DNA from: Oceanospirillum sp048270425
GTDB taxonomy: Bacteria; Pseudomonadota; Gammaproteobacteria; Pseudomonadales; Halomonadaceae
Reading direction: 5' to 3'
DNA: 64,000 nt
Assembly: GCA_048270425.1 (NCBI GenBank)
Contig: JBLWSY010000010.1
Location: 1-64,000 of the forward strand
The translations under genes were made by a program, and so were the position numbers. The first letter of the stretch is position 1. Every line of letters begins with the position of its first letter. Shown in pieces: positions 8,752-17,819 of the stretch. The notes below the pieces were generated by a model. It did not search any database and was not told the origin of the DNA. It saw nothing but the letters and a program-made list of their open reading frames with translations.

Positions 8752-8780
8752 ATTAGAATACAAATGAGAAATACTATCAA
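8752..8780 (-). promoter_or_regulatory. Sigma-70 promoter overlapped by a Fur-like box
   Basis: On the minus strand: -35 TTGATA (8780-8775), 17-base spacer, -10 TCTAAT (8757-8752). The plus-strand sequence at 8760-8778 matches the 19-base Fur consensus at 12 positions, including AATGA and TATC. It covers the spacer and part of the -35, where Fur would block RNA polymerase. The start codon is about 60 bases downstream. Confidence 0.65.
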
Positions 8781-8960
8781 TACCTTTTACCTGTGTTGGT
8801 AATCTTTCTTGGGGGATTGGTTAGCAGAATCGGTTATCAGATATGGAGTGATCTGAGATAAATAACGCATCTGTCTGTCTTGGTTCGATGCAGAGAGAGC
8901 GAAATCAGGTATCATCGTGCTTGCGGAATTTTGCCTTTCAAGGAGTAACAAGGAGCTCCC

Positions 8961-10466
8961 ATGGATCAGTTTGCTGTTTTTGTTTTGGATATTCTGGTAA
9001 TCGGCTTTTTGATGTTGCTGGTTGCCGGTGTGATTTGGGTGGGTGTGATGTATTACGTTGATAAGCATCAGACAACGCACACCATCCGCCGTAATTTTCC
9101 GGTTCTGGGGCGTTTTCGTTACTTCTTTGAACACTTGGGAGAGTTTTTCCGGCAGTACTTTTTTGCGATGGATCGTGAGGAGCTTCCTTTTAACCGTGCG
9201 CAAAGAAGCTGGGCCTATCGGGCCGCGAAGAATGTTGATAACACCGTTGCCTTCGGTTCAAGCCGTGATATCCACAGGCCCGGCGCGGTGATCTTTCTGA
9301 ACACACCTTATCCGACCCTGAAAGAAGATGCGGTTGAGTCGCCGCCCCTTGAAGTTGGTCCATACTGTGAGACGCCTTTTCATGCCAAGTCTATCGTTAA
9401 TATTTCCGGTATGAGCTTTGGTGCACTGTCCCGGCCAGCGGTAGAAGCGCTGTCGGCAGGCGCGCAGATGGCGGGCTGCTGGATGAATACCGGTGAGGGT
9501 GGTTTGTCGCCTTATCATTTGTCCGGTGGCTGCGATATTGTCTTCCAGATCGGTACAGCCAAGTACGGTGTGCGGGACGAGCACGGTCAGCTCAGTGATG
9601 AAAAGCTGAAAAAAATCGCTGCTGTGGAACAGGTTCGCATGTTTGAGATCAAACTCAGCCAAGGGGCGAAACCGGGTAAAGGTGGCATTCTGCCGGGCGA
9701 AAAAGTAACCCCTGAAATCGCGGAGATTCGCGGTATTAAAGTGGGAGAAGATTCCATCAGTCCAAACCGTCATCCCGATATCAACAGCCCGGCTAATTTG
9801 CTGGATATGATTGACCGCGTGCGCCGGGTTACCGGTAAACCGGTTGGTATCAAGTTTGTATTGGGTAGTCATGCCTGGTTGGATGAACTCTTTACCGAGA
9901 TCAACCACCGGGGAGAAGAATCGGCACCGGACTTTATTACTCTTGATGGTGCTGAAGGCGGTACTGGTGCAGCACCTATGCCGCTGATGGACAGTGTAGG
10001 CTTATCGCTGAAGGAGAGTCTGCCTTTGGTCGTTGATATGCTGAGAGCCTTTGGCCTGCGTGATCGGGTACGGGTGATCGCTTCCGGTAAGCTGGTTAAC
10101 CCTACTGATGTTGCGTGGGCGATTGCTATCGGTGCAGACTTTACGGTAACGGCCCGTGGCTTTATGTTTGCGCTGGGTTGTATTCAGGCGTTGCAATGTA
10201 ATAAAAATACTTGCCCATCCGGTGTGACCACACATGACCCGGATCTGCAGGAAGGCCTTAATCCTCAGGATAAGTCGGTGCGTGTGGCCAGTTACCACCA
10301 GCATCTGATTAATGAAGTAGGCATTATTGCGCACTCCTGCGGTGCTCGTGAGCCGCGCGAGTTGCGTCGCCATCACGGCCAGATGGTCACTGCATCCGGG
10401 CTGTCTGAGAACCTGGCGACACTTTATCCTGGGAATTACATCCCATTAAGGGAGAAAGTGGATTAA
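8961..10466 (+). CDS. FMN-binding glutamate synthase family protein, membrane-anchored
   Basis: 501 residues. A single N-terminal membrane helix (about 8-31) precedes a cytoplasmic domain matching the FMN/Fe-S half of glutamate synthase large subunit. Motifs include NISGMSFGALS, GEGGLSPYH, KPGKGGILPGEKVT, LDGAEGGTGAAP and CNKNTCPSGVTTH, the last being the site that in GltB holds the iron-sulfur cluster. The glutaminase domain of GltB is absent, so it is not a complete glutamate synthase. Proteins of this build are common in marine gammaproteobacteria and their substrate is unknown. AAGGAG lies close before the ATG. It stands alone, divergent from the imelysin lipoprotein gene. Confidence 0.9.
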   Translation: MDQFAVFVLDILVIGFLMLLVAGVIWVGVMYYVDKHQTTHTIRRNFPVLGRFRYFFEHLGEFFRQYFFAMDREELPFNRAQRSWAYRAAKNVDNTVAFGSSRDIHRPGAVIFLNTPYPTLKEDAVESPPLEVGPYCETPFHAKSIVNISGMSFGALSRPAVEALSAGAQMAGCWMNTGEGGLSPYHLSGGCDIVFQIGTAKYGVRDEHGQLSDEKLKKIAAVEQVRMFEIKLSQGAKPGKGGILPGEKVTPEIAEIRGIKVGEDSISPNRHPDINSPANLLDMIDRVRRVTGKPVGIKFVLGSHAWLDELFTEINHRGEESAPDFITLDGAEGGTGAAPMPLMDSVGLSLKESLPLVVDMLRAFGLRDRVRVIASGKLVNPTDVAWAIAIGADFTVTARGFMFALGCIQALQCNKNTCPSGVTTHDPDLQEGLNPQDKSVRVASYHQHLINEVGIIAHSCGAREPRELRRHHGQMVTASGLSENLATLYPGNYIPLREKVD

Positions 10467-10712
10467 ACTACGGCTCCGTTTCGCCACTGGAAGGCTAATT
10501 CCCCGGATAAACGATTGGCCGGGGGCACTGGAGTTTATATTTTTCCGGGAATTCCCATCCGTATCCCGTGTTAAAAGGCTTTCGGTACAGGCTTCGCTAA
10601 AAGCGGAGAAAAAAATGTGCCGAAGCCTAAAAACTGAGACAATACCGGAAACGGTGAAACAGATTAATGACAAAGCCCTGATGCGTTCAGGGTTTCAGGA
10701 GTAGAAAAACCC
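10467..10712 (+). other. rhlB leader region with stem-loops
   Basis: Two inverted repeats are visible. One pairs about 10578-10590 with 10616-10627 (GGCTTTCGGTACA with TGTGCCGAAGCC) and contains an inner TTCGC/GCGGA stem. The other pairs GCCCTGA (10675-10681) with TTCAGGGT, immediately before the GGAG of the rhlB ribosome-binding site. The second could modulate rhlB translation; this is inference. Confidence 0.4.
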
Positions 10713-12062
10713 GTGTCAAACCCATCCGAAAATCAGAAAACCTCCGAATCAACCAACGACAAGCAGCGCAACGAATCCAACACTAAATCGGCAAATGCCA
10801 AGCGCAGCCATAAGCGCCGTCGTCGTCCACCTTTTAAGAAGAAAAAACAGCAGAACAACAATTGGGATATTTCTCAGTTTGTTGTACCGGAAGTTGAAGG
10901 TCAGCATCGCTTCCACGACTTCGATCTGCCGTTGCCCCTGATGCGTTCAATCCACGAAGCGGGTTTTGAATACTGCACACCGATTCAGGGCCAGTCACTG
11001 GAACACACTCTGCTGGGCAAAGATATGATCGGCAAAGCCCAGACCGGTACCGGTAAAACAGCGGCTTTTCTGATCAGTATCCTGAGTTACTTCCTGGAAG
11101 AGGAAGCGCCGGGTCTGCAGAAAAATGGCGCGCCTCGTGCTCTGATTATCGCGCCAACCCGTGAGCTGGTGATGCAGATCGCCAAAGATGCCCATCAGCT
11201 GAACAAGTACTGTGGCTTTAATGTGGTTTCTATTGTCGGTGGCATGGATTACCAGAAACAGCGTGAGCAGCTGAAAGGCCAGATCGACATCATGGTGGCA
11301 ACACCCGGTCGTCTGCTGGACTTCCATCAGAAGCGTGATCTGGACCTGCGTGAAGTGGAAGTACTGGTTCTGGATGAAGCGGACCGCATGCTGAGCATGG
11401 GCTTTATCCCGGATGTGAAGCGCATTATCCGTGCGACGCCGAAGAAAGAAGAGCGTCAGACCTTCCTGTTCAGTGCGACCTATCCGCAGGATGTGGAAAA
11501 TCTGGCGGATATGTGGACCTATGAGCCGGTCCGCATTGAAATCGAATCAGACGAAGAGACCAACGTGAATGTTGAGCAGCACGCCTACATCGTTGCGGAC
11601 TCTGATAAAGAGAAGCTTCTGATCAGCCTGATGCGTAAAGAGGGTTGGGATCGTGTAATCGTATTTGCTAACCGTCGTGATCGTGTGCGTGATCTGTGTG
11701 ATCAGCTGAAAAAAGCGGGTGTAAGTGTCGCGATGCTGTCTGGTGAAGTGGAGCAGCGTAAGCGTATTGCCACTCTGGAGAAATTCCGTGATGGTTCCAT
11801 TCAGGTGCTGGTCGCTACAGATGTTGCCGGTCGCGGTATTCATATCGATGACGTCAGCCACGTGGTGAACTTCACGCTGCCGGATGATCCGGAAGATTAT
11901 GTACACCGCATTGGCCGTACAGGCCGCGCCGGTTCTCTGGGCGTTTCCATCAGCTTTATCGGTGAGGAAGATGCTTTTGTCCTGCCGGATATTGAAGAGT
12001 TTATCGGTAAGAAGATTGAAAGCCAGCAGCCGGATATCAGCCTGATCGACATAGACGGATAG
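10713..12062 (+). CDS. rhlB: ATP-dependent RNA helicase RhlB (DEAD box)
   Basis: 449 residues. The first 50 are polar and very basic (HKRRRRPPFKKKK), as in pseudomonad RhlB. The helicase core follows: Q motif with CTPIQ, Walker A AQTGTGKT, PTRELVMQ, DEAD, SAT, and HRIGRTGRAG. RhlB unwinds structured RNA and in enterobacteria joins the degradosome with RNase E and PNPase. The start is GTG at 10713, chosen because CAGGAG lies 9-10 bases upstream and the protein continues without an alternative ATG before the basic region. It is monocistronic, with a leader stem-loop before and a terminator after. RhlE/SrmB relatives are the alternative, but the spacing of motifs and MIGKAQTGTGKT fit RhlB best. 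Confidence 0.9.
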   Translation: MSNPSENQKTSESTNDKQRNESNTKSANAKRSHKRRRRPPFKKKKQQNNNWDISQFVVPEVEGQHRFHDFDLPLPLMRSIHEAGFEYCTPIQGQSLEHTLLGKDMIGKAQTGTGKTAAFLISILSYFLEEEAPGLQKNGAPRALIIAPTRELVMQIAKDAHQLNKYCGFNVVSIVGGMDYQKQREQLKGQIDIMVATPGRLLDFHQKRDLDLREVEVLVLDEADRMLSMGFIPDVKRIIRATPKKEERQTFLFSATYPQDVENLADMWTYEPVRIEIESDEETNVNVEQHAYIVADSDKEKLLISLMRKEGWDRVIVFANRRDRVRDLCDQLKKAGVSVAMLSGEVEQRKRIATLEKFRDGSIQVLVATDVAGRGIHIDDVSHVVNFTLPDDPEDYVHRIGRTGRAGSLGVSISFIGEEDAFVLPDIEEFIGKKIESQQPDISLIDIDG

Positions 12063-12082
12063 GCCTCTGACCTGCTGAAAAG

Positions 12083-12112
12083 AAAACCGGAGCTAACCCC
12101 TCCGGTTTTTTT
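12083..12112 (+). terminator. Terminator behind rhlB
   Basis: A 10-bp stem (12083-12092 with 12100-12109, CCGGAG/CTCCGG core) with a 7-base loop is followed by T residues. Confidence 0.92.
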
Positions 12113-12296
12113 CTGTCTGCGGATTGGTTATTCCGTCAAAATCAGTTACCCGACAGGACAGGGTATAGGACTAAAGCAGGTTGGGTCTTACGTATTTTCC
12201 CCTAACACCTGTAGGGGAAACTTGCTAGAGTAGAAGCGTAGGTAGGATGTTTGAACAAAAAGATATGTGTACATCACTCTAAAAGAGGCGGGCTCT

Positions 12297-12551
12297 ATGC
12301 GAATCAGTGAAACGCAACTTCAGGAAATCAATGTACTGCTCCAGTTCAACCTCAGTTCCATGCAGGAGGGTATTAAGGTCCACTCTAATGCAGAATCTGA
12401 TCTGATTGCGGCAACCTGCCGTTTGTTTGAGAAAGGTTTAATTACGCAGGAAGACGGTGGTTATCTTACCTCTCTGGGACATACTGCTGCCGAGCATGCG
12501 CAGGCTTTAAAAACGATCCTTGATACTTCGGAAATTCAGCTCGCGGGATAA
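12297..12551 (+). CDS. TIGR02647-type small putative DNA-binding protein
   Basis: 84 residues from the ATG at 12297 (MRISETQLQEI). A start at 12267 would add ten residues, but GAGG 9-10 bases before 12297 favours the shorter form. The segment with MQEGIKVHSNA, LFEKGLITQEDGGYLT and LGHTAAEHAQAL matches my memory of a short gammaproteobacterial family, TIGR02647, described as a helix-turn-helix-like conserved protein. The function is unknown. It is alone between the rhlB terminator and the solute-binding protein gene, 63 bases before the latter, and may share its transcript. Confidence 0.75.
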   Translation: MRISETQLQEINVLLQFNLSSMQEGIKVHSNAESDLIAATCRLFEKGLITQEDGGYLTSLGHTAAEHAQALKTILDTSEIQLAG

Positions 12552-12614
12552 TATTGGTTTTAGCCTCGTCCCTTTCTGTGGCCGGGGCTGATTCCGTTGC
12601 GAGCAGAGGTTGTC

Positions 12615-13394
12615 ATGCGTCATCTGTTTTCTCTTCTGATCCTGATGCTTCCTGCCACGCTTCAGGCAAATGAAACACTCACCGTTGGTCTTAGCACTGC
12701 GGACTACCCGCCCTATTATTTTGTTGGTGATAAAGGCCTTAAAGGGGCTGCGGTTAATATTGCCGAAGATATTGCTGCGGAACTGAATTATAAACTGGTT
12801 TATAAGCGCTATCCCTGGAAGCGGGTGCAAAGAAATCTGCACACGGGTGATGTGGATCTGGTGCTGGTGTATTTTAAAACGTCAGAGCGGGCTAAAGATG
12901 TCGTTTATACTGACCGGCCTCACCTTTCGGAAACAGCTTCTCTCTTTATCTCTTCCAATATGAAGATCTCGTTTAATGGCAATCTGGAGACTTTGAACCA
13001 TCATCACTTCTTTGGGGTTCGTGGTTATTTCTATGGCGAGCGCTACGCTTCAATTCCGGAACGTAACCGCGGAAGTGTCAGTGATGAGTCGGAGTTAGTT
13101 CGGCGAATTGCAAACCCTAATTTTGAGATGATAGGTATCGGCAATAAGCCCACTATTGAGTTTTATGCCCGCCAGCAAGGCCTTGAATCAAAAATCAAAT
13201 TTCTGACTCCGGCGATCTTTGAAGGTTATAACTACTTTGCTTTTTCCCGGATGCGACCTGATGCGGATCTTCTTGCCTTGCGCTTTTCCAAAGCCCTTGA
13301 CCGTTATATGAAAACCAAGCGTTATCGTGCCATTCTGAACGAATATGGCCTGAGCTATCCGGCACAGGAAGGCTCTTCTGCAACAACACACTGA
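12615..13394 (+). CDS. Periplasmic solute-binding protein, family 3-like
   Basis: About 259 residues, beginning with a signal peptide (MRHLFSLLILMLPATLQA-NE). The ATG at 12615 with AGAGG upstream is preferred over an upstream TTG at 12597. The body reads like SBP_bac_3: VGLSTADYPPYYF, GAAVNIAEDIAAELNYKL, GDVDLVLVYFKT, and a C-terminal LALRFSKALDRY. The usual polar amino-acid permease and ATPase genes are absent nearby, so it may be an orphan binding or sensing protein, as many marine bacteria have. The ligand cannot be inferred. The stop lies 66 bases before dinG. Confidence 0.82.
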   Translation: MRHLFSLLILMLPATLQANETLTVGLSTADYPPYYFVGDKGLKGAAVNIAEDIAAELNYKLVYKRYPWKRVQRNLHTGDVDLVLVYFKTSERAKDVVYTDRPHLSETASLFISSNMKISFNGNLETLNHHHFFGVRGYFYGERYASIPERNRGSVSDESELVRRIANPNFEMIGIGNKPTIEFYARQQGLESKIKFLTPAIFEGYNYFAFSRMRPDADLLALRFSKALDRYMKTKRYRAILNEYGLSYPAQEGSSATTH

Positions 13395-13460
13395 TCAGTC
13401 TTCACTGTTATGGGATGATCGCATCGGGTAAAATTGTTGCCTCATTAAAAAGAGGCCAGC

Positions 13461-15605
13461 ATGCTTACCGACGCCATCAAATCTGACATCCAGTCTGCTT
13501 ATTCCACCTTTCTGAAAAACCGCAAACTCAGAGCCCGTCATGGCCAGCGTCTGATGGTGGCTCAGATCGCCCGAACACTGGGTAATATTCAGACCTCCTC
13601 CGATGGCGTGCGTACGTCCGGCCCCCATGTCTGTGCCATTGAAGCGGGCACAGGTACCGGTAAAACACTGGCCTATCTGGTTTCTACGCTGCCGGTTGCC
13701 AAAGAGCGCGACAAACGCATTGTGGTATCCACCGCAACGGTAGCGCTTCAGGAACAGCTGATCTTTAAAGATCTGCCGGATCTGCAAAAGCATGCTGAGA
13801 TTCAGTTCAAATATGCTCTGGCTAAAGGCCGTAGCCGCTATCTCTGTCTGAGCCGTCTGGAACAGGCGCTGGAAGATGCCAGTGAAGCCGCTCCGGCGCA
13901 AAATACTCTCTCACTGTTTGATGAGTTTTTGCAGGCCAACACCTCAAAAGAAGCCACAGCGCTTTATCAGGAGATGGCGCAGCATTACCTTTCCGGTAAA
14001 TGGGAAGGGGACAGAGACAGCTGGAAAGATTCACTGGAAGAGCCGGTCTGGCGTCGTATCACCACAGATCACAATCAGTGTACCAACCGTCGCTGCAGCA
14101 ACTTCAGCAGTTGTGCCTTCTTTAAAGCCCGTAACGAGCTGGATGGTGCGGATATTATTGTCGCCAACCACGATCTGGTTCTGGCGGATCTCTCCCTGGG
14201 TGGCGGTATCGTCTTGCCAGATCCGCAGGACACCATCTATATCTTCGATGAAGGTCACCACCTGCCGGATAAAGCGATCGATCACTTCGCTGGCAGCTTC
14301 CGTGTGAATGCGTCTTTGCAGTGGCTGCGTTTGCTGAAAAAATCTCTGCCGGATCTGAACAGTGAGCTGGGGCCGGATCAGCTGATTGTGAAGCAGCTCA
14401 ATCAACTGCCTGAGATTCTGAATAATCTGGAAGTCGAGCTGGCCGAGTGCTATCGCCAGCTGCACGAGATCACTCAGTTTTCCCCGGAAAATATGGATAA
14501 AGATATTCGTCCGGTCTTCCGCTTTGAAAACGGTATCGTGCCGGAAATGCTGGTTCAGATGGCCCTTAACCTGAAGATCAGCTTCGCCAGCCTGTGTCAG
14601 AAGCTGGAGATCATGGTTAAACAGCTGAAAGATGCTATGGACCCGGATGCCTCCGGTGCTTTAGGACGGGAAGAGGGCGAGCAGTGGCTGCCATTGGCAA
14701 CCATGCTGCACAGTCGCGCGGTCTCCGCCTGGGAGTTGTGGGGCATGTACGCCACGCCTCAGGCAGAGGATGTGATGCCCATCGCCCGCTGGATCACCTT
14801 GCAGAATCAGCAGGTGGATATCGATCTCGAAGTCTCCTGCAGCCCGATCAGTGCTGCCGGTACGCTGGCGCGTAATCTCTGGCAGCCCTGTTTCGGGGCG
14901 GTGTTGTCATCGGCAACCCTGACCGCACTGGGCAGTTTTGATCGTATTCGAACCCGTGCCGGTTTACCGGAAGATGCGGATTGTCTGGTGGTTCCCAGTC
15001 CGTTCGATTTTGCCTCTAACGGCGTACTGGAGCTGCCGGAAGAAGCCTGCGATCCGACTCAGGCTGATCTGCACACCAGCCAGATTGTCAGCTTTATCAA
15101 AAACAAAGTATCGACCGATGAAGGCACATTGGTGCTGTTCTCCTCCCGTCGTCAGATGCGGGATGTGCTCGACAAGATGCCCGCCAGTTTGGTGAACATC
15201 ATTCTGGTTCAGGATGACCTCACCAAGCAGGTGCTGCTGGACCGACACCGTAGCCGCATCGATAAAGATGAAGGCAGCATTATCTTTGGTCTGGCAAGTT
15301 TCGCCGAAGGTATCGACCTGCCCGGCAAATACCTCTCCCATGTGGTGATCACCCGTATTCCCTTCTCCGTACCGGATGATCCGGTAGAAAAGACCTTATC
15401 TGAATGGATCGAAGCCAAAGGCGGTAATCCCTTCCTGCAGATCACCGTACCGGACGCCTCAATTCGTCTGGTTCAGGCCGTGGGGCGTTTACTGCGTACG
15501 GAATCTGATACCGGAAAAATCTCTATGCTGGATCGACGGGTGCAGACCAAGCGTTATGGCAAGCAACTGTTGAACAGCCTGCCGCCGTTCAGAAGAGCGT
15601 TTTGA
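13461..15605 (+). CDS. dinG: ATP-dependent DNA helicase DinG
   Basis: 714 residues of the XPD-like superfamily 2 helicases. Walker A GTGTGKT is at 63-69 and DEGH at 263-266. The four cysteines of the 4Fe-4S domain appear as C129 (GRSRYLC) and C207, C212 and C218 (CTNRRCSNFSSC). C-terminal motifs VLSSATL, FGLASFAEGIDLPG and VQAVGRLLR complete the helicase core. DinG resolves R-loops and other structures at replication-transcription conflicts; in E. coli it is SOS-induced. I see no clear LexA box in the short upstream gap. The protein is close to the E. coli length (716). It marks the left border of the toxin-module island. Confidence 0.95.
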   Translation: MLTDAIKSDIQSAYSTFLKNRKLRARHGQRLMVAQIARTLGNIQTSSDGVRTSGPHVCAIEAGTGTGKTLAYLVSTLPVAKERDKRIVVSTATVALQEQLIFKDLPDLQKHAEIQFKYALAKGRSRYLCLSRLEQALEDASEAAPAQNTLSLFDEFLQANTSKEATALYQEMAQHYLSGKWEGDRDSWKDSLEEPVWRRITTDHNQCTNRRCSNFSSCAFFKARNELDGADIIVANHDLVLADLSLGGGIVLPDPQDTIYIFDEGHHLPDKAIDHFAGSFRVNASLQWLRLLKKSLPDLNSELGPDQLIVKQLNQLPEILNNLEVELAECYRQLHEITQFSPENMDKDIRPVFRFENGIVPEMLVQMALNLKISFASLCQKLEIMVKQLKDAMDPDASGALGREEGEQWLPLATMLHSRAVSAWELWGMYATPQAEDVMPIARWITLQNQQVDIDLEVSCSPISAAGTLARNLWQPCFGAVLSSATLTALGSFDRIRTRAGLPEDADCLVVPSPFDFASNGVLELPEEACDPTQADLHTSQIVSFIKNKVSTDEGTLVLFSSRRQMRDVLDKMPASLVNIILVQDDLTKQVLLDRHRSRIDKDEGSIIFGLASFAEGIDLPGKYLSHVVITRIPFSVPDDPVEKTLSEWIEAKGGNPFLQITVPDASIRLVQAVGRLLRTESDTGKISMLDRRVQTKRYGKQLLNSLPPFRRAF

Positions 15606-15902
15606 TTTAATTCGCATTAGAAAGAATGCATCTCAGATAGCATGAACGATAGCTTCAATACGCTGGACAACTGACTGAAGCCATTTTTTAAGATTTTTGG
15701 ATTGGGAAATGGATGTTCTTTAATGCTGCTTGATATCCATGGGCTCAAAGGGGATATGTGTTCACTTTGGTAGAAGATTAAAGTTTGTAATCCCCGTGTC
15801 TTTAGTAAGTGCCAAAAGTAGAGGTTAAGCGGCTAGGCTGGGGACTTGGCATCCAGAGTATTCAGGTAACAGGCTTAACTAAATGATTAGTAATTTAGAT
15901 GA
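15606..15902. other. Degenerate spacer between dinG and the toxin island
   Basis: About 300 bases, AT-richer than dinG, with stops in all frames. I see no terminator and no recognisable gene. The composition changes here, so the left end of the island lies in or near this stretch. It may contain decayed coding sequence of the lost parent gene. Confidence 0.4.
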
Positions 15903-17003
15903 GCTGATGCTCAGCGCGAAAATAACAATCTCTATGCAGAGAATGCCCATGTAACGAGCGAAGCTGTTGCTAATGGTTCCGTAGGGATTTGGGATCCTGC
16001 GGATCTGACAGAAGCAACTACCGGAGCTCTTGCTGGGCTTAAAAAGTATGCCAATGATAATATCGATGATATCAAGGCGCTTGTGGGCAACCCGGCTCAG
16101 TTGCTCAAAACAGCCGAGCATCTGCTAAGCAATCCTAAGGCTTTCATTGAGCAGGCTGGGGAAGATGCCTATAACGATTTACTATCAAAATATAACAGTG
16201 TCAAAGATGGTTATATTGGTAATGATACCAGCCTAGCTGCTACCTCGTTAGTTGTACTAGCCGCAACAGTAGCGGATCCTTCTAAGAAGGTTAAATCGGC
16301 ACTGGGCATTAAAGCTGTTGGCCGGGGTGATAGTGGTAATAGTACGATTGATGTTGCTTCGCTTGATTCAAAGTTCGGTCAATCCAATCTAACGGCCAAA
16401 TTACCGGAAGGTTACAAGGATAATGGTGATGGAACCATCACAGGTTCCGGAGATGGGCTTGCTAAACCATTTTTAACCGATCTTGAAACTAACCAAACAA
16501 CGTACCAACGGATTGGCAAGGATGGAAAGCCGGGAGGCTTTTATACCATTGATGAGAATGGTATTCAGCAACCCGTTGCGAACCCCAACCCCGATACAAG
16601 TACAATTAAAGAACGCAATCAGCACCATCAAAATCAAGTTGATCAAATAGCTCAGGACTTGAAAAATGACGGGCAAGAAGTTCGCAAAGAAGGGCGGGTA
16701 TACCATCCAGATGGTTCGGGTTATTGTAAGCCTGATATTTGTGTGAAGCGCACTGATGGTACTGTGAGTTTTATTGAGGTTAAAACGGGTGGCGCAGATT
16801 TCACTAAAGAGCAGAGAAAAGGTATTGAGACAATAAAGGATCCAAATGGACAGGAGCGTTATCGCATACCGCCAACAGCAACTGTTGATGAAAAACTGGC
16901 TGAGTTTTTAGGCCTCCAACTGGGACAAAAAATTGGAGATGAATTTCCGAATGGTATTGAGGTAATAAAAGAACATCGTCCGGGAATAAGTGAGGGTCGT
17001 TAA
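15903..17003 (+). pseudogene. Orphan CdiA/FHA-type toxin C-terminus with PD-(D/E)XK nuclease domain
   Basis: Open frame of about 366 codons directly after a TGA (15900-15902). It has no ATG with a ribosome site at its head; the first usable codon is GTG at 16083. The frame opens with ADAQRENNNLYAENA, which resembles the ENN-type motif just before CdiA toxin tips, then a helical stretch and a Gly/Asp-rich linker. The last 120 residues contain a nuclease-like core: GRVYHPDGSGYCKPDICV then FIEVKTGGADF, giving the D...ExK pattern of PD-(D/E)XK enzymes. No signal peptide or hemagglutinin repeats are present. It reads as a displaced toxin module, silent unless recombined onto a full-length gene. 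An immunity-type gene starts 2 bases after its stop. Confidence 0.72.
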
Positions 17004-17005
17004 TA

Positions 17006-17653
17006 ATGAAGAAAAAAGAATTTTTAGATTTTTATAAAACCCGCTTCAAGGCAACCAATCTTGGACGAGGGGAGTGGAAATTCGTTATCAAGGAGGAGGG
17101 AAAGGCAGGATATTTGAAAATCATGCCGAGACTTCTGAAAAGTCCTCCGATCCAGCGTATGGATTCTGGGGCTTCAATGTCCCCCTCCTGGTATGCGGAA
17201 TTGCTTCATGAAATCAACGGTCATACCGAGCTTGATTTTTTGTTTCTGATGGGTAGTGAAAGAAAGTTGATCCCGAAAGGTGAAAAAACTTTTGCGGAAG
17301 AATTAATACCTGAAGAGGGTGAGATTTTTGAGGAGCACCTTGAAGACAATTTGAAAGAGGTATTGGCCTGGTATGAATTTGTCCTACAACCGGACATTAT
17401 TGCTGCTGACCTGGCTTTTCATTACGCGCTAGGCGATTGTGTTAACAATGCAGGCTTCGGTGGGGCCCGAAAAAAATTTTGCTACGCCAACGTCTTAAAG
17501 GGGAATGTTGAGCTTTTGGAGGCAGAAAGAGACGCCATGGCTAATGGCACCAGCCCGTTACCGCCTGCCTACACGTTAGAGTTTTTTGAAAACTGTGTCC
17601 GTATTGCTAAAGAGTATCGTAGTGGCGCTAGGGTCTGTCCTATAGATTTTTAA
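17006..17653 (+). CDS. Putative immunity protein for the PD-(D/E)XK toxin tail
   Basis: 215 residues, acidic, with no signal peptide or membrane segment, so cytoplasmic. The ATG is 2 bases after the toxin stop; GAGGGT inside the toxin end can serve as ribosome site, implying coupled translation. I do not recognise a named family. The middle (LIPEEGEIFEEHLEDNLKE) is strongly acidic, as is common for proteins that bind nucleic-acid-mimicking or nuclease surfaces. The assignment rests on position: nuclease module first, small acidic protein second, the layout of cdiA-CT/cdiI pairs. If the toxin is silent, the gene may still protect against kin that carry this toxin on an intact CdiA. Confidence 0.65.
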   Translation: MKKKEFLDFYKTRFKATNLGRGEWKFVIKEEGKAGYLKIMPRLLKSPPIQRMDSGASMSPSWYAELLHEINGHTELDFLFLMGSERKLIPKGEKTFAEELIPEEGEIFEEHLEDNLKEVLAWYEFVLQPDIIAADLAFHYALGDCVNNAGFGGARKKFCYANVLKGNVELLEAERDAMANGTSPLPPAYTLEFFENCVRIAKEYRSGARVCPIDF

Positions 17654-17679
17654 GTTACGCCTTTTAGCAGTCGAATGGA

Positions 17680-17819
17680 GGGTCTGTGTCACGCATCACT
17701 TACAGATCCATGTATTCGACAATCCTGCCTTCGAAGTGGATGCTGAGCTGCAGCAGCGTCAGATTCCAGTTTTGCACCGGATGCGTCCACTTTTTGATGC
17801 CCTCAACATACCCACGTCA
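17680..17819 (-). mobile_element. 3' remnant of an IS256/mutator-type transposase gene, copy A
   Basis: On the minus strand the frame reads VEGIKKWTHPVQNW, then LTLLQLSIHFEGR, and ends with TAA at 17702-17700. This is the typical C-terminal end of mutator-type (IS256 family) transposases, with W-x2-P-x3-W and LxQLxIxFEGR. Only about 40 codons remain. The outer part (17683-17705, with CTGTGTCAC) may belong to the IS terminal repeat because it recurs in copy B. The interior side is cut at about 17819, where hemagglutinin sequence begins on the other strand. Copies B (about 21641) and C (about 22850) match it over 100-130 bases. Confidence 0.7.

Noticed and set aside
9258..9908. Long antisense frame inside the glutamate-synthase-like gene
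   Set aside because: Shadow frame produced by codon bias of the real gene; no independent features. The same applies to other antisense frames, e.g. within the D-lactate dehydrogenase, nhaC and dadA genes.
15879..16121. 80-codon minus-strand frame opposite the PD-(D/E)XK toxin head
   Set aside because: It is antisense to a frame with clear protein character and has no ribosome site.
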